Counted from the stretch's first letter, positions 54,508-63,250 are shown. The stretch is 64,000 nucleotides of DNA from Pedobacter boryungensis (GCF_013204825.1 NZ_JABMKV010000001.1:1364001-1428000), one strand, 5' to 3'. Program-made: numbers and translations. The notes: generated by a model from the letters alone, not told the origin.

Positions 54508-54594
54508 GTCATGCTCAGCTTGACTGGGCATCGTAATACGCTATAAATGCTCTTATAACCTCGCATTACGATTCCCGTTTTCACGGGAATGACG
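54508..54594. repeat. REP-like palindrome, GTCATGCTC type, copy 2
   Basis: GTCATGCTCAGC, TTGACTGGGCATCGTAA at the left and ATTCCCGTTTTCACGGGAAT then GACG at the right. It differs from copy 1 (15145-15237) by one base in the left arm and by an unrelated, slightly shorter centre. Confidence 0.8.
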
Positions 54595-54675
54595 AAAACA
54601 GCGTTTAACCAATTGCTTTAATAGGGCGAGGTTATTTCTTAAACAGGTTTAACAGGTATTGCCTCAATAACTTTC

Positions 54676-54683
54676 TATATTTG
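54676..54683 (+). promoter_or_regulatory. -7 box for the NDH-2 gene
   Basis: TATATTTG matches TAnnTTTG, 35 nt before the ATG at 54719. A TTG at 54659-54661 is closer than usual (14 nt). Confidence 0.5.
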
Positions 54684-54718
54684 TCAAACTAATTGATAGT
54701 TTCATTAGTTGTTCTATT

Positions 54719-56050
54719 ATGGAAAACGGAAAACAAAAAATAGTTATCGTTGGTGGAGGTTTTGGCGGAATTGAGTTAGCCAAAAAGCTTCGAAATAAAA
54801 ATATTGATGTAATCATTCTTGATAAACACAATTACCATACGTTTCAACCCCTATTATATCAAGTTGCAAGTGGAGGTCTAGAGGCCGATTCTATTGCATT
54901 TCCTATTCGCAAAATATTTAAAGGACAAAAAAATCTCACATTTAGAGTTACCGAAGTAGAAAAGGTAATTCCAGAAGAGAATAAGTTATTAACTACAATA
55001 GGAGAAATTCATTACGATCATTTAGTCATTGCAACCGGATCAACCAGCAACTTTTTTGGGCAGTCAGAAATTGAAGAAAATGCCATGCCAATGAAATCTA
55101 TTCCAGAAGCATTGAATTTACGAAGCCTTATTCTACAAAATCTAGAAGCATCGCTCATTACAACAGATCCTCAAACTAAAGCAGAGCTCTTAAACTTCGT
55201 TGTGGTTGGTGGTGGACCAACGGGTGTTGAAACTGCTGGGGCTTTAGCTGAGTTAAAAAAGCATGTACTCAAAAATGATTACTCGGAAATAGACATTGAC
55301 AATGTAAATATTTACTTAATTGAAGGATCGCCCGAATTATTGGGGCCTATGTCGCCACAAGCCCAAAAAAAATCTCAGGAATTTTTAGAAGAAATGGGCG
55401 TAAACGTAATGACAAATGCTAGAGTAAAATCATACAACGGGAAATCAATTGAACTTTTAGATGGTTTAGTCATCCCTTCGGCTACGGTAATTTGGAGCGC
55501 AGGAGTTAAAGGTGTAGTGCTAGATGGTTTAAATCCCGAATGTACAGTAAGGGGAAATCGATTAAAAGTTGATAAAATTAACAAAGTAGAATGTTATCAG
55601 AACATTTATGCTATTGGCGATGTTGCCGCAATGATTACCGATGAAACTCCAAATGGACATCCTGGTGTTGCTCCTGCAGCTATTCAGCAAGGTAATTTAT
55701 TAGCGAAAAATTTAATCAATATCATTCAGGGTAAACCGACTGAAAATTTCAAGTACTTCGATAAAGGCTCTATGGCAACAGTTGGTAGAAACAGAGCCGT
55801 TGTAGATATCGGCAAAATCCACTTCCAAGGAATATTTGCTTGGTTTACATGGATGTTTGTGCACTTAATGACGTTAGTTGGTTTTAGAAATAAGCTAATT
55901 GTTTTTGTAAATTGGGTTTGGAGTTATTTCAGTTACGACAGAGGCACCCGTTTAATTATTAGACCATTTTTGAGAGGCGATAAATGGAAAGCAATTAATA
56001 ACCCAAATAGTCAGAAAGTCGAGAAGACCGAAAGTTCAATTGTTAATTAG
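54719..56050 (+). CDS. ndh: Type II NADH dehydrogenase
   Basis: A 443-aa flavoprotein that oxidises NADH and reduces menaquinone without pumping protons, bound to the inner face of the membrane. The FAD Rossmann motif is VGGGFGGIELAK (11-22), the NAD Rossmann motif is VVGGGPTGVETAGALAEL (about 162-179), and YAIGDVAAM and PAAIQQGNLLAKN are the FAD- and quinone-side motifs. A C-terminal amphipathic/hydrophobic part (FAWFTWMFVHLMTLVGFRN) anchors it. Full length. Downstream is a 9-bp repeat array. Confidence 0.94.
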   Translation: MENGKQKIVIVGGGFGGIELAKKLRNKNIDVIILDKHNYHTFQPLLYQVASGGLEADSIAFPIRKIFKGQKNLTFRVTEVEKVIPEENKLLTTIGEIHYDHLVIATGSTSNFFGQSEIEENAMPMKSIPEALNLRSLILQNLEASLITTDPQTKAELLNFVVVGGGPTGVETAGALAELKKHVLKNDYSEIDIDNVNIYLIEGSPELLGPMSPQAQKKSQEFLEEMGVNVMTNARVKSYNGKSIELLDGLVIPSATVIWSAGVKGVVLDGLNPECTVRGNRLKVDKINKVECYQNIYAIGDVAAMITDETPNGHPGVAPAAIQQGNLLAKNLINIIQGKPTENFKYFDKGSMATVGRNRAVVDIGKIHFQGIFAWFTWMFVHLMTLVGFRNKLIVFVNWVWSYFSYDRGTRLIIRPFLRGDKWKAINNPNSQKVEKTESSIVN

Positions 56051-56077
56051 TCAGCAGCTCATTTGTTTAAGAATAAA

Positions 56078-56160
56078 AATGAACAAGTAAACCAATGATA
56101 CTAATGAACAAGTGAACTAATGAACTGATAAACCAATGATACTAATGAACAAATGAACCA
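56078..56160. repeat. 9-bp AATGAAC repeat array supplying the HMG-CoA lyase start
   Basis: About eight degenerate units (AATGAACAA, GTAAACCA, ATGATACTA, ATGAACAAG and similar). The last, ATGAACCAA, is the start of the next gene. Confidence 0.75.
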
Positions 56161-57016
56161 AAAAATCAAACTCATAGAATGTCCTCGTGATGCCATGCAG
56201 GGCTTACACGATTTTATTCCAACAGCCTTAAAAGCCCAATACCTCAATCTTTTGTTGCAAGTTGGTTTTGATACCATTGACTTTGGTAGTTTTGTTTCGC
56301 CTAAAGCTATTCCACAATTAAGAGATACGACTGAAGTTTTAGCACAATTAGATTTAAGTAATACGACCTCTAAACTACTTGCTATTGTAGCTAATGTAAG
56401 AGGTGTAGAAACTGCTGTACAACATCAAGAAATTACTTACCTCGGATTTCCTTTTTCTATTTCAGAAACCTTTCAACAACGGAATACAAATTCTAGCATT
56501 GCCCAATCATTAAACACAGTTGAAGAAATGCTTAATCTTTGCGATAAACATCAAAAGACTGCTGTGGTTTATTTATCGATGGGTTTTGGTAATCCTTATG
56601 GGGATGAATGGAATGTGGAAATTATCGAAAAATGGGCAGAAGAATTAGTAAACAGAGGTGTGCGCATATTGTCATTAGCCGATACAACAGGAGTTTCCAC
56701 ACCCGAAAAGATTGAAACCATTTTACCATCCTTAATAAAAAAGTTCAGTCAAACCGAAATTGGTATTCATTTACACAGCACTCCTTTTACCAGATTAGAA
56801 AAAATTGAAGCTGCTTATAAAGCAGGCTGCACTCGTTTTGATAGTGCTTTAAAAGGTTTTGGTGGTTGTCCAATGGCAGCAGATGACTTAACCGGAAACA
56901 TGGCTACTGAAGATCTCATTTCTTTCTTACAAAACAAAGGAGAAAATTTAGGCTTGAATATGGAAAAATGGCAAGAAGCAATCGTACTTTCATCTAAAGT
57001 TTTCTTAGGGAATTAA
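56153..57016 (+). CDS. Hydroxymethylglutaryl-CoA lyase family protein
   Basis: A 287-aa TIM-barrel enzyme of the HMGL-like family that, if specific, splits HMG-CoA into acetoacetate and acetyl-CoA in leucine breakdown. It has the N-terminal IECPRDAMQGLHDFIPT (family: GPRDGLQ), LSLADTTGVSTPEKI, the metal histidines in IGIHLHSTPFTRLEKI and FGGCPMAADDLTGNMATEDL with the active-site cysteine. The first motif deviates slightly, so another aldolase-type acyl-CoA lyase is possible. The start codon is the last unit of the preceding repeat array; no ribosome-binding site other than repeat sequence is present. Confidence 0.86.
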   Translation: MNQKIKLIECPRDAMQGLHDFIPTALKAQYLNLLLQVGFDTIDFGSFVSPKAIPQLRDTTEVLAQLDLSNTTSKLLAIVANVRGVETAVQHQEITYLGFPFSISETFQQRNTNSSIAQSLNTVEEMLNLCDKHQKTAVVYLSMGFGNPYGDEWNVEIIEKWAEELVNRGVRILSLADTTGVSTPEKIETILPSLIKKFSQTEIGIHLHSTPFTRLEKIEAAYKAGCTRFDSALKGFGGCPMAADDLTGNMATEDLISFLQNKGENLGLNMEKWQEAIVLSSKVFLGN

Positions 57017-57052
57017 TAAGTATTTCGTCTTTGAACTCTAAATTAATTTATA

Positions 57053-57229
57053 ATGGATAAAAAAGTTAGTGATGGCTCTTCATGTAATGTTATAGCAGGA
57101 ACACATAAAGGTAAATCGGGCATAATTAAGGATATCAATACCAGTAAAACTGGGCATATAACGATCACTGTTGTACAAGAAAATGGTGTTAGATTTAAAA
57201 CATTAGCAAAAAATGTAGCTGTAATTTAG
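57053..57229 (+). CDS. Small KOW-like protein
   Basis: A 58-aa soluble peptide starting MDKKVSDGSSCNVIAGTHKG. The VIAGTHKGKSGIIKDINTSK segment fits the KOW pattern (basic Gly-Lys-x-Gly turn between two strands) found in ribosomal protein L24 and NusG, and the rest (HITITVVQENGVRFKTLAKNV) completes a small beta-barrel. It would bind RNA or ribosomes; the role is unknown. It starts 36 nt after the HMG-CoA lyase stop codon in the same orientation and could be co-transcribed. Followed by 141 nt without a feature. Confidence 0.65.
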   Translation: MDKKVSDGSSCNVIAGTHKGKSGIIKDINTSKTGHITITVVQENGVRFKTLAKNVAVI

Positions 57230-57370
57230 TCTTTTAGTGTGTTATCTCGTCATTTATTTAGTGTGGATATAAAATTGGCTATTGTAAAATGTTTTATACT
57301 AATAAGTTAAAGCAGTTGTATTTATATATATTTAAATCAACAAAATCGACCAACAAACACCAGATAAATT

Positions 57371-58807
57371 ATGATAAGAAAACTACTTACAGTTCTATTT
57401 TTAGCGCTTGTAATGCAAACCAGTTTTGCTCAAGACTTTGAACCTACCGATTACTTCAGTAAAGATTTTCATGCACAACGCAGAGAAGCTTTACGTAAAA
57501 TTATGCCAGATAGTTCAGTGATGGTGGTATTCGCATACCCTACTCGTACTTTCTCCAATGATGTAGATTATCTCTATCATCAAAATCCAGACCTTTATTA
57601 TTTTTCTGGATACAAAGAGCCTGATGCAGTTTTATTTATTTTCAAAGAGTCGCAAAAAGACGATAAAGGCAATGCGTACAAAGAATTATTTTTTGTACAG
57701 AAAAGAAGTCCGCAGCAAGAAAGCTGGACTGGCCGGCGTTTAGGTGTGGAGGGTGTGAAGGAAAAACTAGGTATCCCAATGGTATTTAATGGAAATGACT
57801 TTAAGGATTACGCTATCAATCTAGCTAAGTTCAAGAACATCATTTATAGCATGCCACCATCAATGGCTCCTTCAAAAACGGAGTCTCCCCTTCTTGCTGG
57901 ATTAGTGAATTCTTTTGTTAAAAAAGCCAATATCTCTTTGGACAATCTATCAGATGTTTCTACAGCCAGAAGACTTTATAATAAATTAACTGGTCAGTTA
58001 AGAGAAATTAAAACTCCAGAAGAATTAGTAATGCTTCGTAAAGCCGTAGAAATTTCTTGCCATGCCCACAGTGAAGTGATGAAAGCTGCAAACACCAATA
58101 TGAGTGAACTTGAAATACAAGGCATACAGGAATTTGTACATAAAAAATATGGTGCAGAAGAAGTAGGTTACGGCTCAATTGTAGGTGCTGGAGAAAATGG
58201 TTGTATTTTACACTACGAAACCAATACAAAAACAAAAGTTGGAAATTCTTTAGTTTTAATGGATGTAGGTGCAGAATATCATGGATATAGTGCAGATGTT
58301 ACGCGTACCATACCAGCAAATGGTAAGTTTACGGAAAGTGAAAAACAGATTTATCAAATTGTGTATGATGCCCAAGAAGCCGCTTTTAAAACTTTAAAAG
58401 ATGGTTCTACGTTCTCTGCTGCAAGTAATGCAGCAAATGAAGTGATCTCTGAAGGCTTGTTAAAACTTGGTATCATTAAAGACAAAAAAGATTATAGAAA
58501 ATATTACACCCATGGCCTTAGTCACCATATCGGATTAGATGTGCATGATAGAAGTAGTTCAGGTACACTTTTAGCTAACATGGTAATTACTATTGAGCCA
58601 GGTATTTATATTCCTGCTAACAGTGACTGTGATAAAAAATGGTGGAGCATTGGTGTTCGTATTGAAGATGATGTACTGATTACCAAAGATGGTTATGAAA
58701 ACCTTTCCATCTTTGCACCAAGAAGTATAGCAGATATTGAAAAGAAAATGGCTGGCAAAAGTGCTTTTAATGACCTTGTGCTACCGAGTTTAAAATCGGG
58801 TAAATAA
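57371..58807 (+). CDS. Exported aminopeptidase P-like M24 enzyme
   Basis: A 478-aa metallopeptidase with a signal peptide (about 1-21, MQTSFAQ), an N-terminal AMP_N/creatinase domain (about 30-190) and a C-terminal pita-bread M24 domain (about 215-460). The five metal ligands are in LMDVGAEYHGYSADVTRTIP, HGLSHHIGLDVHD, ITIEPGIYIP and VRIEDDVLIT. It removes the first residue before proline. The signal peptide places it in the periplasm, unlike cytosolic PepP. It stands alone; a REP element and then a terminator follow. Confidence 0.93.
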   Translation: MIRKLLTVLFLALVMQTSFAQDFEPTDYFSKDFHAQRREALRKIMPDSSVMVVFAYPTRTFSNDVDYLYHQNPDLYYFSGYKEPDAVLFIFKESQKDDKGNAYKELFFVQKRSPQQESWTGRRLGVEGVKEKLGIPMVFNGNDFKDYAINLAKFKNIIYSMPPSMAPSKTESPLLAGLVNSFVKKANISLDNLSDVSTARRLYNKLTGQLREIKTPEELVMLRKAVEISCHAHSEVMKAANTNMSELEIQGIQEFVHKKYGAEEVGYGSIVGAGENGCILHYETNTKTKVGNSLVLMDVGAEYHGYSADVTRTIPANGKFTESEKQIYQIVYDAQEAAFKTLKDGSTFSAASNAANEVISEGLLKLGIIKDKKDYRKYYTHGLSHHIGLDVHDRSSSGTLLANMVITIEPGIYIPANSDCDKKWWSIGVRIEDDVLITKDGYENLSIFAPRSIADIEKKMAGKSAFNDLVLPSLKSGK

Positions 58808-58880
58808 TTAATTAGAGAATAATTTTAGAAGCAAAACAAACTAAGAAGCTGTTTAAATTTTGTCAGAATTATGTTATAGC

Positions 58881-58990
58881 GGGTCGTCATTTCGACCTTG
58901 TGGAGAAATCTTTGGAAATAACAAAGATTTCTCCGCTCGCTACGCTACGGTCGAAATGACGATAAGCACTTGGGTCGTCTGCGACGACCC
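58881..58990. repeat. REP-like palindrome, GTCATTTCGACC type
   Basis: CGTCATTTCGACC (58885-58897) pairs with GGTCGAAATGACG (58949-58961), and inside it GGAGAAATCTTTG pairs with CAAAGATTTCTCC, giving a long two-part stem. GGGTCGTC (58881-58888) recurs at 58972-58979, where GGGTCGTCtgcGACGACCC is a separate hairpin. Confidence 0.85.
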
Positions 58991-59025
58991 TCAAGTAATT
59001 TTTCCAACAGAATTTTAAACAGTTT

Positions 59026-59063
59026 ATAAAAAAAGCCATTCAATTATGAATGGCTTTTTTTAT
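59026..59063. terminator. Bidirectional terminator
   Basis: AAAAAAAGCCATTCA and TGAATGGCTTTTTTT pair around ATTA. It serves the GNAT gene (minus) and any read-through from the plus-strand peptidase gene. Confidence 0.9.
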
Positions 59064-59080
59064 GATACAATTTTTTATGC

Positions 59081-59506
59081 TTAAGCCTTCTTTACCATTT
59101 TAAAATGCTGAATACCTGCTTCTTCAAATTGATCGCCTTCGGCTACAAAACCAAATTTAGCATATAAACTCATTGCATCTAATTGTGCATTTAAATAGAT
59201 ATAATGGGCATCTGAAGGTAAATCAGCTAATGCCGTTGCAATTAACGCTCTCCCTACTCCTTGTCCTCTAAATTCTTTTAATACTGCAAAACGCTCCAAC
59301 TTATAACCTGCATCTGTTTTACGCCAGCGACAAGCACCGCAAGGCTGATGGTCTGATAAAGCTAAAAAATGATTAGAAACATCTTCATTTTCCCATTCCA
59401 ATTCTGGCGGACAATTTTGCTCATCCACAAAAACGATTTTACGAATGGCAAAAACTTTTTCTAAATCCTCTTTAGTTAGTGCTTTTTGTACGAGAAGTGA
59501 GTCCAT
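59081..59506 (-). CDS. GNAT family N-acetyltransferase
   Basis: A 141-aa YjcF/ElaA-like acyl-CoA-dependent N-acetyltransferase. It has VFAIRKIVFVDEQNCPPELEWE, GACRWRKTDAGYKLERFAV, the acetyl-CoA loop VLKEFRGQGVGRALI and the terminal YLNAQLDAMSLYAKFGF with HFKMVKKA. The substrate is not readable. Its first 35 nt overlap the end of the iron-permease-family gene in another frame, so translation is coupled. Confidence 0.9.
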   Translation of the reverse strand: MDSLLVQKALTKEDLEKVFAIRKIVFVDEQNCPPELEWENEDVSNHFLALSDHQPCGACRWRKTDAGYKLERFAVLKEFRGQGVGRALIATALADLPSDAHYIYLNAQLDAMSLYAKFGFVAEGDQFEEAGIQHFKMVKKA

Positions 59507-59978
59507 CTTTTTTAGTTTTTTTATAGTGTTTAATATTCTTCGATTTCTCCGAATTTAACTCTTCAGCTGCATCAATAGAATGAGAACAATGAATATCTGT
59601 CTCTTTTTTAGCCAAATTTGCCAATTTTACATAATATTTATGGAGTTGATCTAATTCTTCCTCTGTCAAATCCTCAATATCAACCATTCTATTACTAGTA
59701 TGTTCTTGAGCTGCAATTAACTCATTTAATTTTAGTTGAATGGCTTTTCCGTCTTTATTTTGTGCTTTCTGAATTAAAAATACCATTAAAAAGGTAATAA
59801 TAGTTGTTCCGGTATTAATTACCAACTGCCAAGTTTCAGAATAATCAAATAGTGGCCCGGTAACTGCCCATATAATAACAATAGCAGCTGCACCAAGAAA
59901 CGCTGGCGAACTTCCTGTAAATTTAGTGGCCGCATTTGCAAACCTTTCAAATAAGCTATTTCCTTTTTTCTTTTTCAT
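59472..59978 (-). CDS. Low-affinity iron permease family protein
   Basis: A 168-aa protein. Residues 1-110 fit the Fe_permease family (FERFANAATKFTGSSPAFLGAAA, IVIIWAVTGPLFDYSETWQLVINTGTTI, TFLMVFLIQKAQNKDGKAIQLKLNELI) with two membrane segments (about 27-45 and 55-72). The bacterial members are of unproven function; transport of iron is not shown. After a coiled part the C-terminus is Lys/Ser/Thr-rich (KHYKKTKKDGLTSRTKSTN), and its last 11 codons lie within the GNAT gene, so the tail may be a consequence of the overlap. Confidence 0.82.
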   Translation of the reverse strand: MKKKKGNSLFERFANAATKFTGSSPAFLGAAAIVIIWAVTGPLFDYSETWQLVINTGTTIITFLMVFLIQKAQNKDGKAIQLKLNELIAAQEHTSNRMVDIEDLTEEELDQLHKYYVKLANLAKKETDIHCSHSIDAAEELNSEKSKNIKHYKKTKKDGLTSRTKSTN

Positions 59979-60016
59979 AAGCTATAAACTTCAATAGTAA
60001 AGCAATACAAGTTAAA

Positions 60017-60054
60017 ATAAAAAAGCGTAACAAGTTATTTTTCCTGTTACGCTT
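60017..60054 (-). terminator. Terminator after fbaA
   Basis: AAGCGTAACA (60023-60032) and TGTTACGCTT (60045-60054) form a 10-bp stem. On the minus strand a T-run follows through 60017. Confidence 0.85.
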
Positions 60055-60098
60055 CCCTTTCTTAAAAACAATAAGTTTTAAGAAATGTTTGCAATCGT

Positions 60099-61178
60099 TT
60101 ACAATTTATCGTTAGCATTGATGCAATTTAAATCTTCAAAAGCGCCTGTTAAACGTTTCACAAATTCTTCTTCACCTTTACGTAACCAAACACGTGGATC
60201 ATAATATTTCTTATTTGGCTTATCGTCGCCATCTGGATTACCAATTTGACCTTGCAAAAATGCTTCGTTCTTTTTATAGTAATCTAAGATACCTTGCCAA
60301 AATGCCCATTGCATATCTGTATCAATGTTCATTTTAATGGCGCCATAAGAAATCGCTTCTCTAATTTCTTCTTGAGATGAACCAGAACCACCGTGGAAAA
60401 CAAAATTAATTGGTTTATCTGCAGTTAAGTTATATTTTTCTTTGATGTAATCTTGAGAGTTTTTAAGAATGATTGGCTGTAATTTAACGTTACCTGGCTT
60501 ATAAACACCATGTACATTACCAAAAGCCGCAGCAATGGTAAAGCGATCACTTACCTTACTCAATTCATCGTAAGCATAAGCAACTTCACTTGGCTGTGTG
60601 TATAATTTAGAGCTATCTACATCGCTATTGTCAACACCATCTTCCTCTCCACCAGTTACACCCAATTCAATTTCAATGGTCATACCCATTTTGTTCATGC
60701 GTTTAAAATATTCCACACAAACTTCCATGTTTTCTTCAATTGGCTCTTCAGAAAGATCCAACATGTGCGATGAAAATAAAGGTTTACCAGTTTCGGCAAA
60801 GAATTTTTCGCCATGCGTTAAAAGGCCATCAATCCAAGGCAATAATTTTTTAGCAGCATGGTCTGTATGTAAAATTACAGCAACACCATAATGCTCTGCT
60901 AATAAATGCACATGTTTAGCTGCAGAAACCGCACCCAATACACAAGCATTTAAATTATCGTTGTTTAATGTTTTGCCAGCATAAAACTGTGCACCACCAT
61001 TAGAAAGCTGAATCATTACTGGCGAGTTTACCGCTTTTGCAGTTTCCATCACCGCATTAATAGTATTTGTACCAGTTACATTTACCGCTGGCAATGCAAA
61101 TTGATGTTTTTTAGCCTGCTCAAATAATTCCTGAACGGCTGCTCCGTAAATTACGCCTTTATAGCCTTTTAAACTCAT
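60099..61178 (-). CDS. fbaA: Class II fructose-bisphosphate aldolase
   Basis: A 359-aa zinc enzyme of glycolysis and gluconeogenesis that splits fructose-1,6-bisphosphate. It has LPAVNVTGTNTINAVMETA, the zinc histidines in VILHTDHAAK, ELGVTGGEEDGV, the AAFGNVHGVYKPGNV loop and FVFHGGSGSSQEEI with phosphate binding. This is the longer class IIA (E. coli FbaA) type. The start used is the ATG at 61178 (MSLKGYKGVIYG); an in-frame ATG at 61220 would add 14 unrelated residues. Divergent from accD. Confidence 0.96.
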   Translation of the reverse strand: MSLKGYKGVIYGAAVQELFEQAKKHQFALPAVNVTGTNTINAVMETAKAVNSPVMIQLSNGGAQFYAGKTLNNDNLNACVLGAVSAAKHVHLLAEHYGVAVILHTDHAAKKLLPWIDGLLTHGEKFFAETGKPLFSSHMLDLSEEPIEENMEVCVEYFKRMNKMGMTIEIELGVTGGEEDGVDNSDVDSSKLYTQPSEVAYAYDELSKVSDRFTIAAAFGNVHGVYKPGNVKLQPIILKNSQDYIKEKYNLTADKPINFVFHGGSGSSQEEIREAISYGAIKMNIDTDMQWAFWQGILDYYKKNEAFLQGQIGNPDGDDKPNKKYYDPRVWLRKGEEEFVKRLTGAFEDLNCINANDKL

Positions 61179-61387
61179 TTCTATTAAATTTTTATATTTC
61201 GAAGTTATAAAAAAAATCAATAAGAAGAGCCTTTAACTCATTAAAATTTACAATATCAAGCTAAGTGTATAAGTTACAATAACCACCCCTATTGTTCACT
61301 ATATTGAACGCAAACAATTCAGCGAAAACAAGTGTTATTGTTTATAAAAAAAATCGTTTCTTTGTAGTCGCATTTTTAACTAGTAAC

Positions 61388-62233
61388 ATGGCTTGGTTTA
61401 AGAGAGAAAATAAAGGTATTAGTACCAAAACAGAAGAAAAGAAAGAAGCACCAGATGGCTTGTGGAATAAATGTCCGAACTGTAAAAAGGCATTACACAG
61501 TGCAGATTTAATTGAAAACAAATACGTTTGCCACTATTGCGATTATCATTTACGGATTGGTTCTAAAGAATATTTTCAGGTTCTTTTTGACAATAATGAG
61601 TTTACAGAACTCTTTGCAAACCTAACTTCTGGCGATCCTTTACACTTTAACGATAACAAACCTTATACAGAAAGAATTGTAGAAAGTCAGGCTAAAACTG
61701 GTTTAAAAGATGCTATTCGTGCTGCCTATGGTAAGGTTGATGGTCAGGAATTAATGGTAGCCTGTATGGATTTCGCTTTTATTGGCGGTTCTATGGGTTC
61801 GGTAGTTGGCGAGAAAATTGCTCGCTCTATCGATTATAGCATCAAAAATAAAGTGCCATTTTTAATGATCTCGAAATCTGGTGGTGCCCGTATGATGGAA
61901 GCTGCGTTTTCATTAATGCAAATGGCAAAAACATCGGCTAAACTGGCTTTATTGGCTCAAGCTAAAATACCTTATATTTCTTTATTAACCGACCCTACAA
62001 CAGGGGGTGTAACAGCATCTTACGCCATGCTAGGCGATATTAACATTGCTGAACCTGGTGCTTTAATTGGCTTTGCAGGACCAAGAGTAATTAAAGAAAC
62101 CATCAAAAAAGATCTTCCAAAAGGATTTCAAACCTCTGAATTTGTATTAGAACACGGTTTTTTAGATTTCATTGTGGATAGAAGACAAATGAAAGCGAAG
62201 TTGGCTAGTTTCTTGAAAATGATGAAAAATTAA
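61388..62233 (+). CDS. accD: Acetyl-CoA carboxylase carboxyltransferase beta subunit
   Basis: A 281-aa subunit of acetyl-CoA carboxylase, which makes malonyl-CoA for fatty-acid synthesis. The N-terminus has the four-cysteine zinc ribbon (C29, C32, C48, C51 in KCPNCKKAL and YVCHYCDY). The crotonase-fold part has [59 protein letters not shown] and [12 protein letters not shown]. The start is the ATG at 61388; the frame opens at 61292 but the added 32 residues are AT-rich leader. The alpha subunit is not in the window. Confidence 0.97.
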   Translation: MAWFKRENKGISTKTEEKKEAPDGLWNKCPNCKKALHSADLIENKYVCHYCDYHLRIGSKEYFQVLFDNNEFTELFANLTSGDPLHFNDNKPYTERIVESQAKTGLKDAIRAAYGKVDGQELMVACMDFAFIGGSMGSVVGEKIARSIDYSIKNKVPFLMISKSGGARMMEAAFSLMQMAKTSAKLALLAQAKIPYISLLTDPTTGGVTASYAMLGDINIAEPGALIGFAGPRVIKETIKKDLPKGFQTSEFVLEHGFLDFIVDRRQMKAKLASFLKMMKN

Positions 62234-62241
62234 TAGTTTAT

Positions 62242-62376
62242 TGGTTCAATAGTTCATTAGTTCAAAAGTTCACCGGCTCAATAGTTCAAAAGTTCACTAG
62301 TTCATTAGGCAAAGTCTACTAATGAACAAATGATACTAATGAACAAATGATACTAATGAACAAATGACACTAATGC
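62242..62376. repeat. Inverted array of the 9-bp AATGAAC unit, upstream of AraC gene
   Basis: The left arm (about 62242-62308) has units in the GTTCATTAG orientation, the right arm (62319-62375) has CTAATGAAC units, and the centre GCAAAGTCTA is framed by GTTCATTAG / CTAATGAAC. The whole region can fold as one long imperfect hairpin. It ends 2 nt before the AraC gene. Confidence 0.8.
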
Positions 62377-62377
62377 G

Positions 62378-62791
62378 ATGACGACACAGCATATGACCTA
62401 TTATCATCAGGAGATTACCCAAATAGAAAAAACCTGCTATTCAAACAAACGACACCTACAAACTGTAATTGGCCTACGACACTATATCAATAATAACTTT
62501 GATAAAGAATTAAGTCTGTCCCTGCTTTCTAACATTCGATTTACCTCGAAATTCCACTTGCTTCGCCTATTTAAACGATATTACGGGCAAACACCAAAAC
62601 AATATCATATAGACAAACGCATTGAACAAGCAAAGCTACTATTAACTAAAGGAGCTGCTGTGACCGAAACCTGTTACACGCTCGGGTTTGACAGCCCAAG
62701 CTCATTTAGTACCTTGTTTAAATCTCGCGTTGGACTTACACCGACTGAATTTCAAAAAAGAGCAACTTTCACAAAGTCGGTTAAAATATAA
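62378..62791 (+). CDS. AraC-type DNA-binding protein
   Basis: A 137-aa protein that is little more than the AraC/XylS double helix-turn-helix (about 28-130): LRHYINNNFDKELSLSLLSNI, SKFHLLRLFKRYYGQTPKQY, the CYTLGFDSPSSFSTLFKSRVG second helix and GLTPTEF. No ligand-binding domain is visible. The start at 62378 comes right after the repeat array; another ATG (62393) is possible. The VOC gene follows 39 nt later, so it probably controls or is co-expressed with it. Confidence 0.9.
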   Translation: MTTQHMTYYHQEITQIEKTCYSNKRHLQTVIGLRHYINNNFDKELSLSLLSNIRFTSKFHLLRLFKRYYGQTPKQYHIDKRIEQAKLLLTKGAAVTETCYTLGFDSPSSFSTLFKSRVGLTPTEFQKRATFTKSVKI

Positions 62792-62830
62792 AACTGAAAC
62801 TTTGCTGCTTAATCATAAAAACAGACAAAA

Positions 62831-63226
62831 ATGAAAGTAAAAGTTATCAGTATTCCAGTACTAGACCAAGAAAAAGCTTTGCAGTTCTACACAGAGAAAT
62901 TAGGCTTTGTAAAAAAGATTGATGTACCATTAGGCGGAGGCACCAGATGGTTGACCGTGGTAAGCCAAGAAGAACAAGATGGACCAGAAATTTTGTTGGA
63001 GCCAGCACCTAACCATTTTGAACCCGCAAAAGTTTATCAACAAGCACTTTTTGAAGCAGGTATTCCTTGGACACAATTCAATGTGGATGATACTCAAAAA
63101 GAATATGAGCGACTTGTAAACTTGGGGGTTGAATTTAGCATACAACCAACAGAAATGGGAACAGTAAAAGTTGCCGTTTTTAATGACAATTGCGGAAACA
63201 ACATTCAAATTGTGCAAATGCTTTAA
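62831..63226 (+). CDS. VOC/glyoxalase family protein
   Basis: A 131-aa protein of the vicinal-oxygen-chelate fold with two beta-alpha-beta-beta-beta halves: VISIPVLDQEKALQFYTEKLGF, LEPAPNHFEPAKVYQQALFEAG, VEFSIQPTEMGTVKVAVFNDNCGNNIQIVQML. Members include glyoxalases, dioxygenases and resistance proteins; the metal ligands are not complete enough to name a substrate. Paired with the AraC gene; the pair is bracketed by two inverted 9-bp-repeat arrays. Confidence 0.88.
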   Translation: MKVKVISIPVLDQEKALQFYTEKLGFVKKIDVPLGGGTRWLTVVSQEEQDGPEILLEPAPNHFEPAKVYQQALFEAGIPWTQFNVDDTQKEYERLVNLGVEFSIQPTEMGTVKVAVFNDNCGNNIQIVQML

Positions 63227-63250
63227 GATAATCGTAGCAAACTTTTTAAT

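Noticed and set aside
61292..61387. Upstream start for AccD
   Set aside because: The extra 32 residues have no family similarity; AccD begins MAWFKR at 61388.
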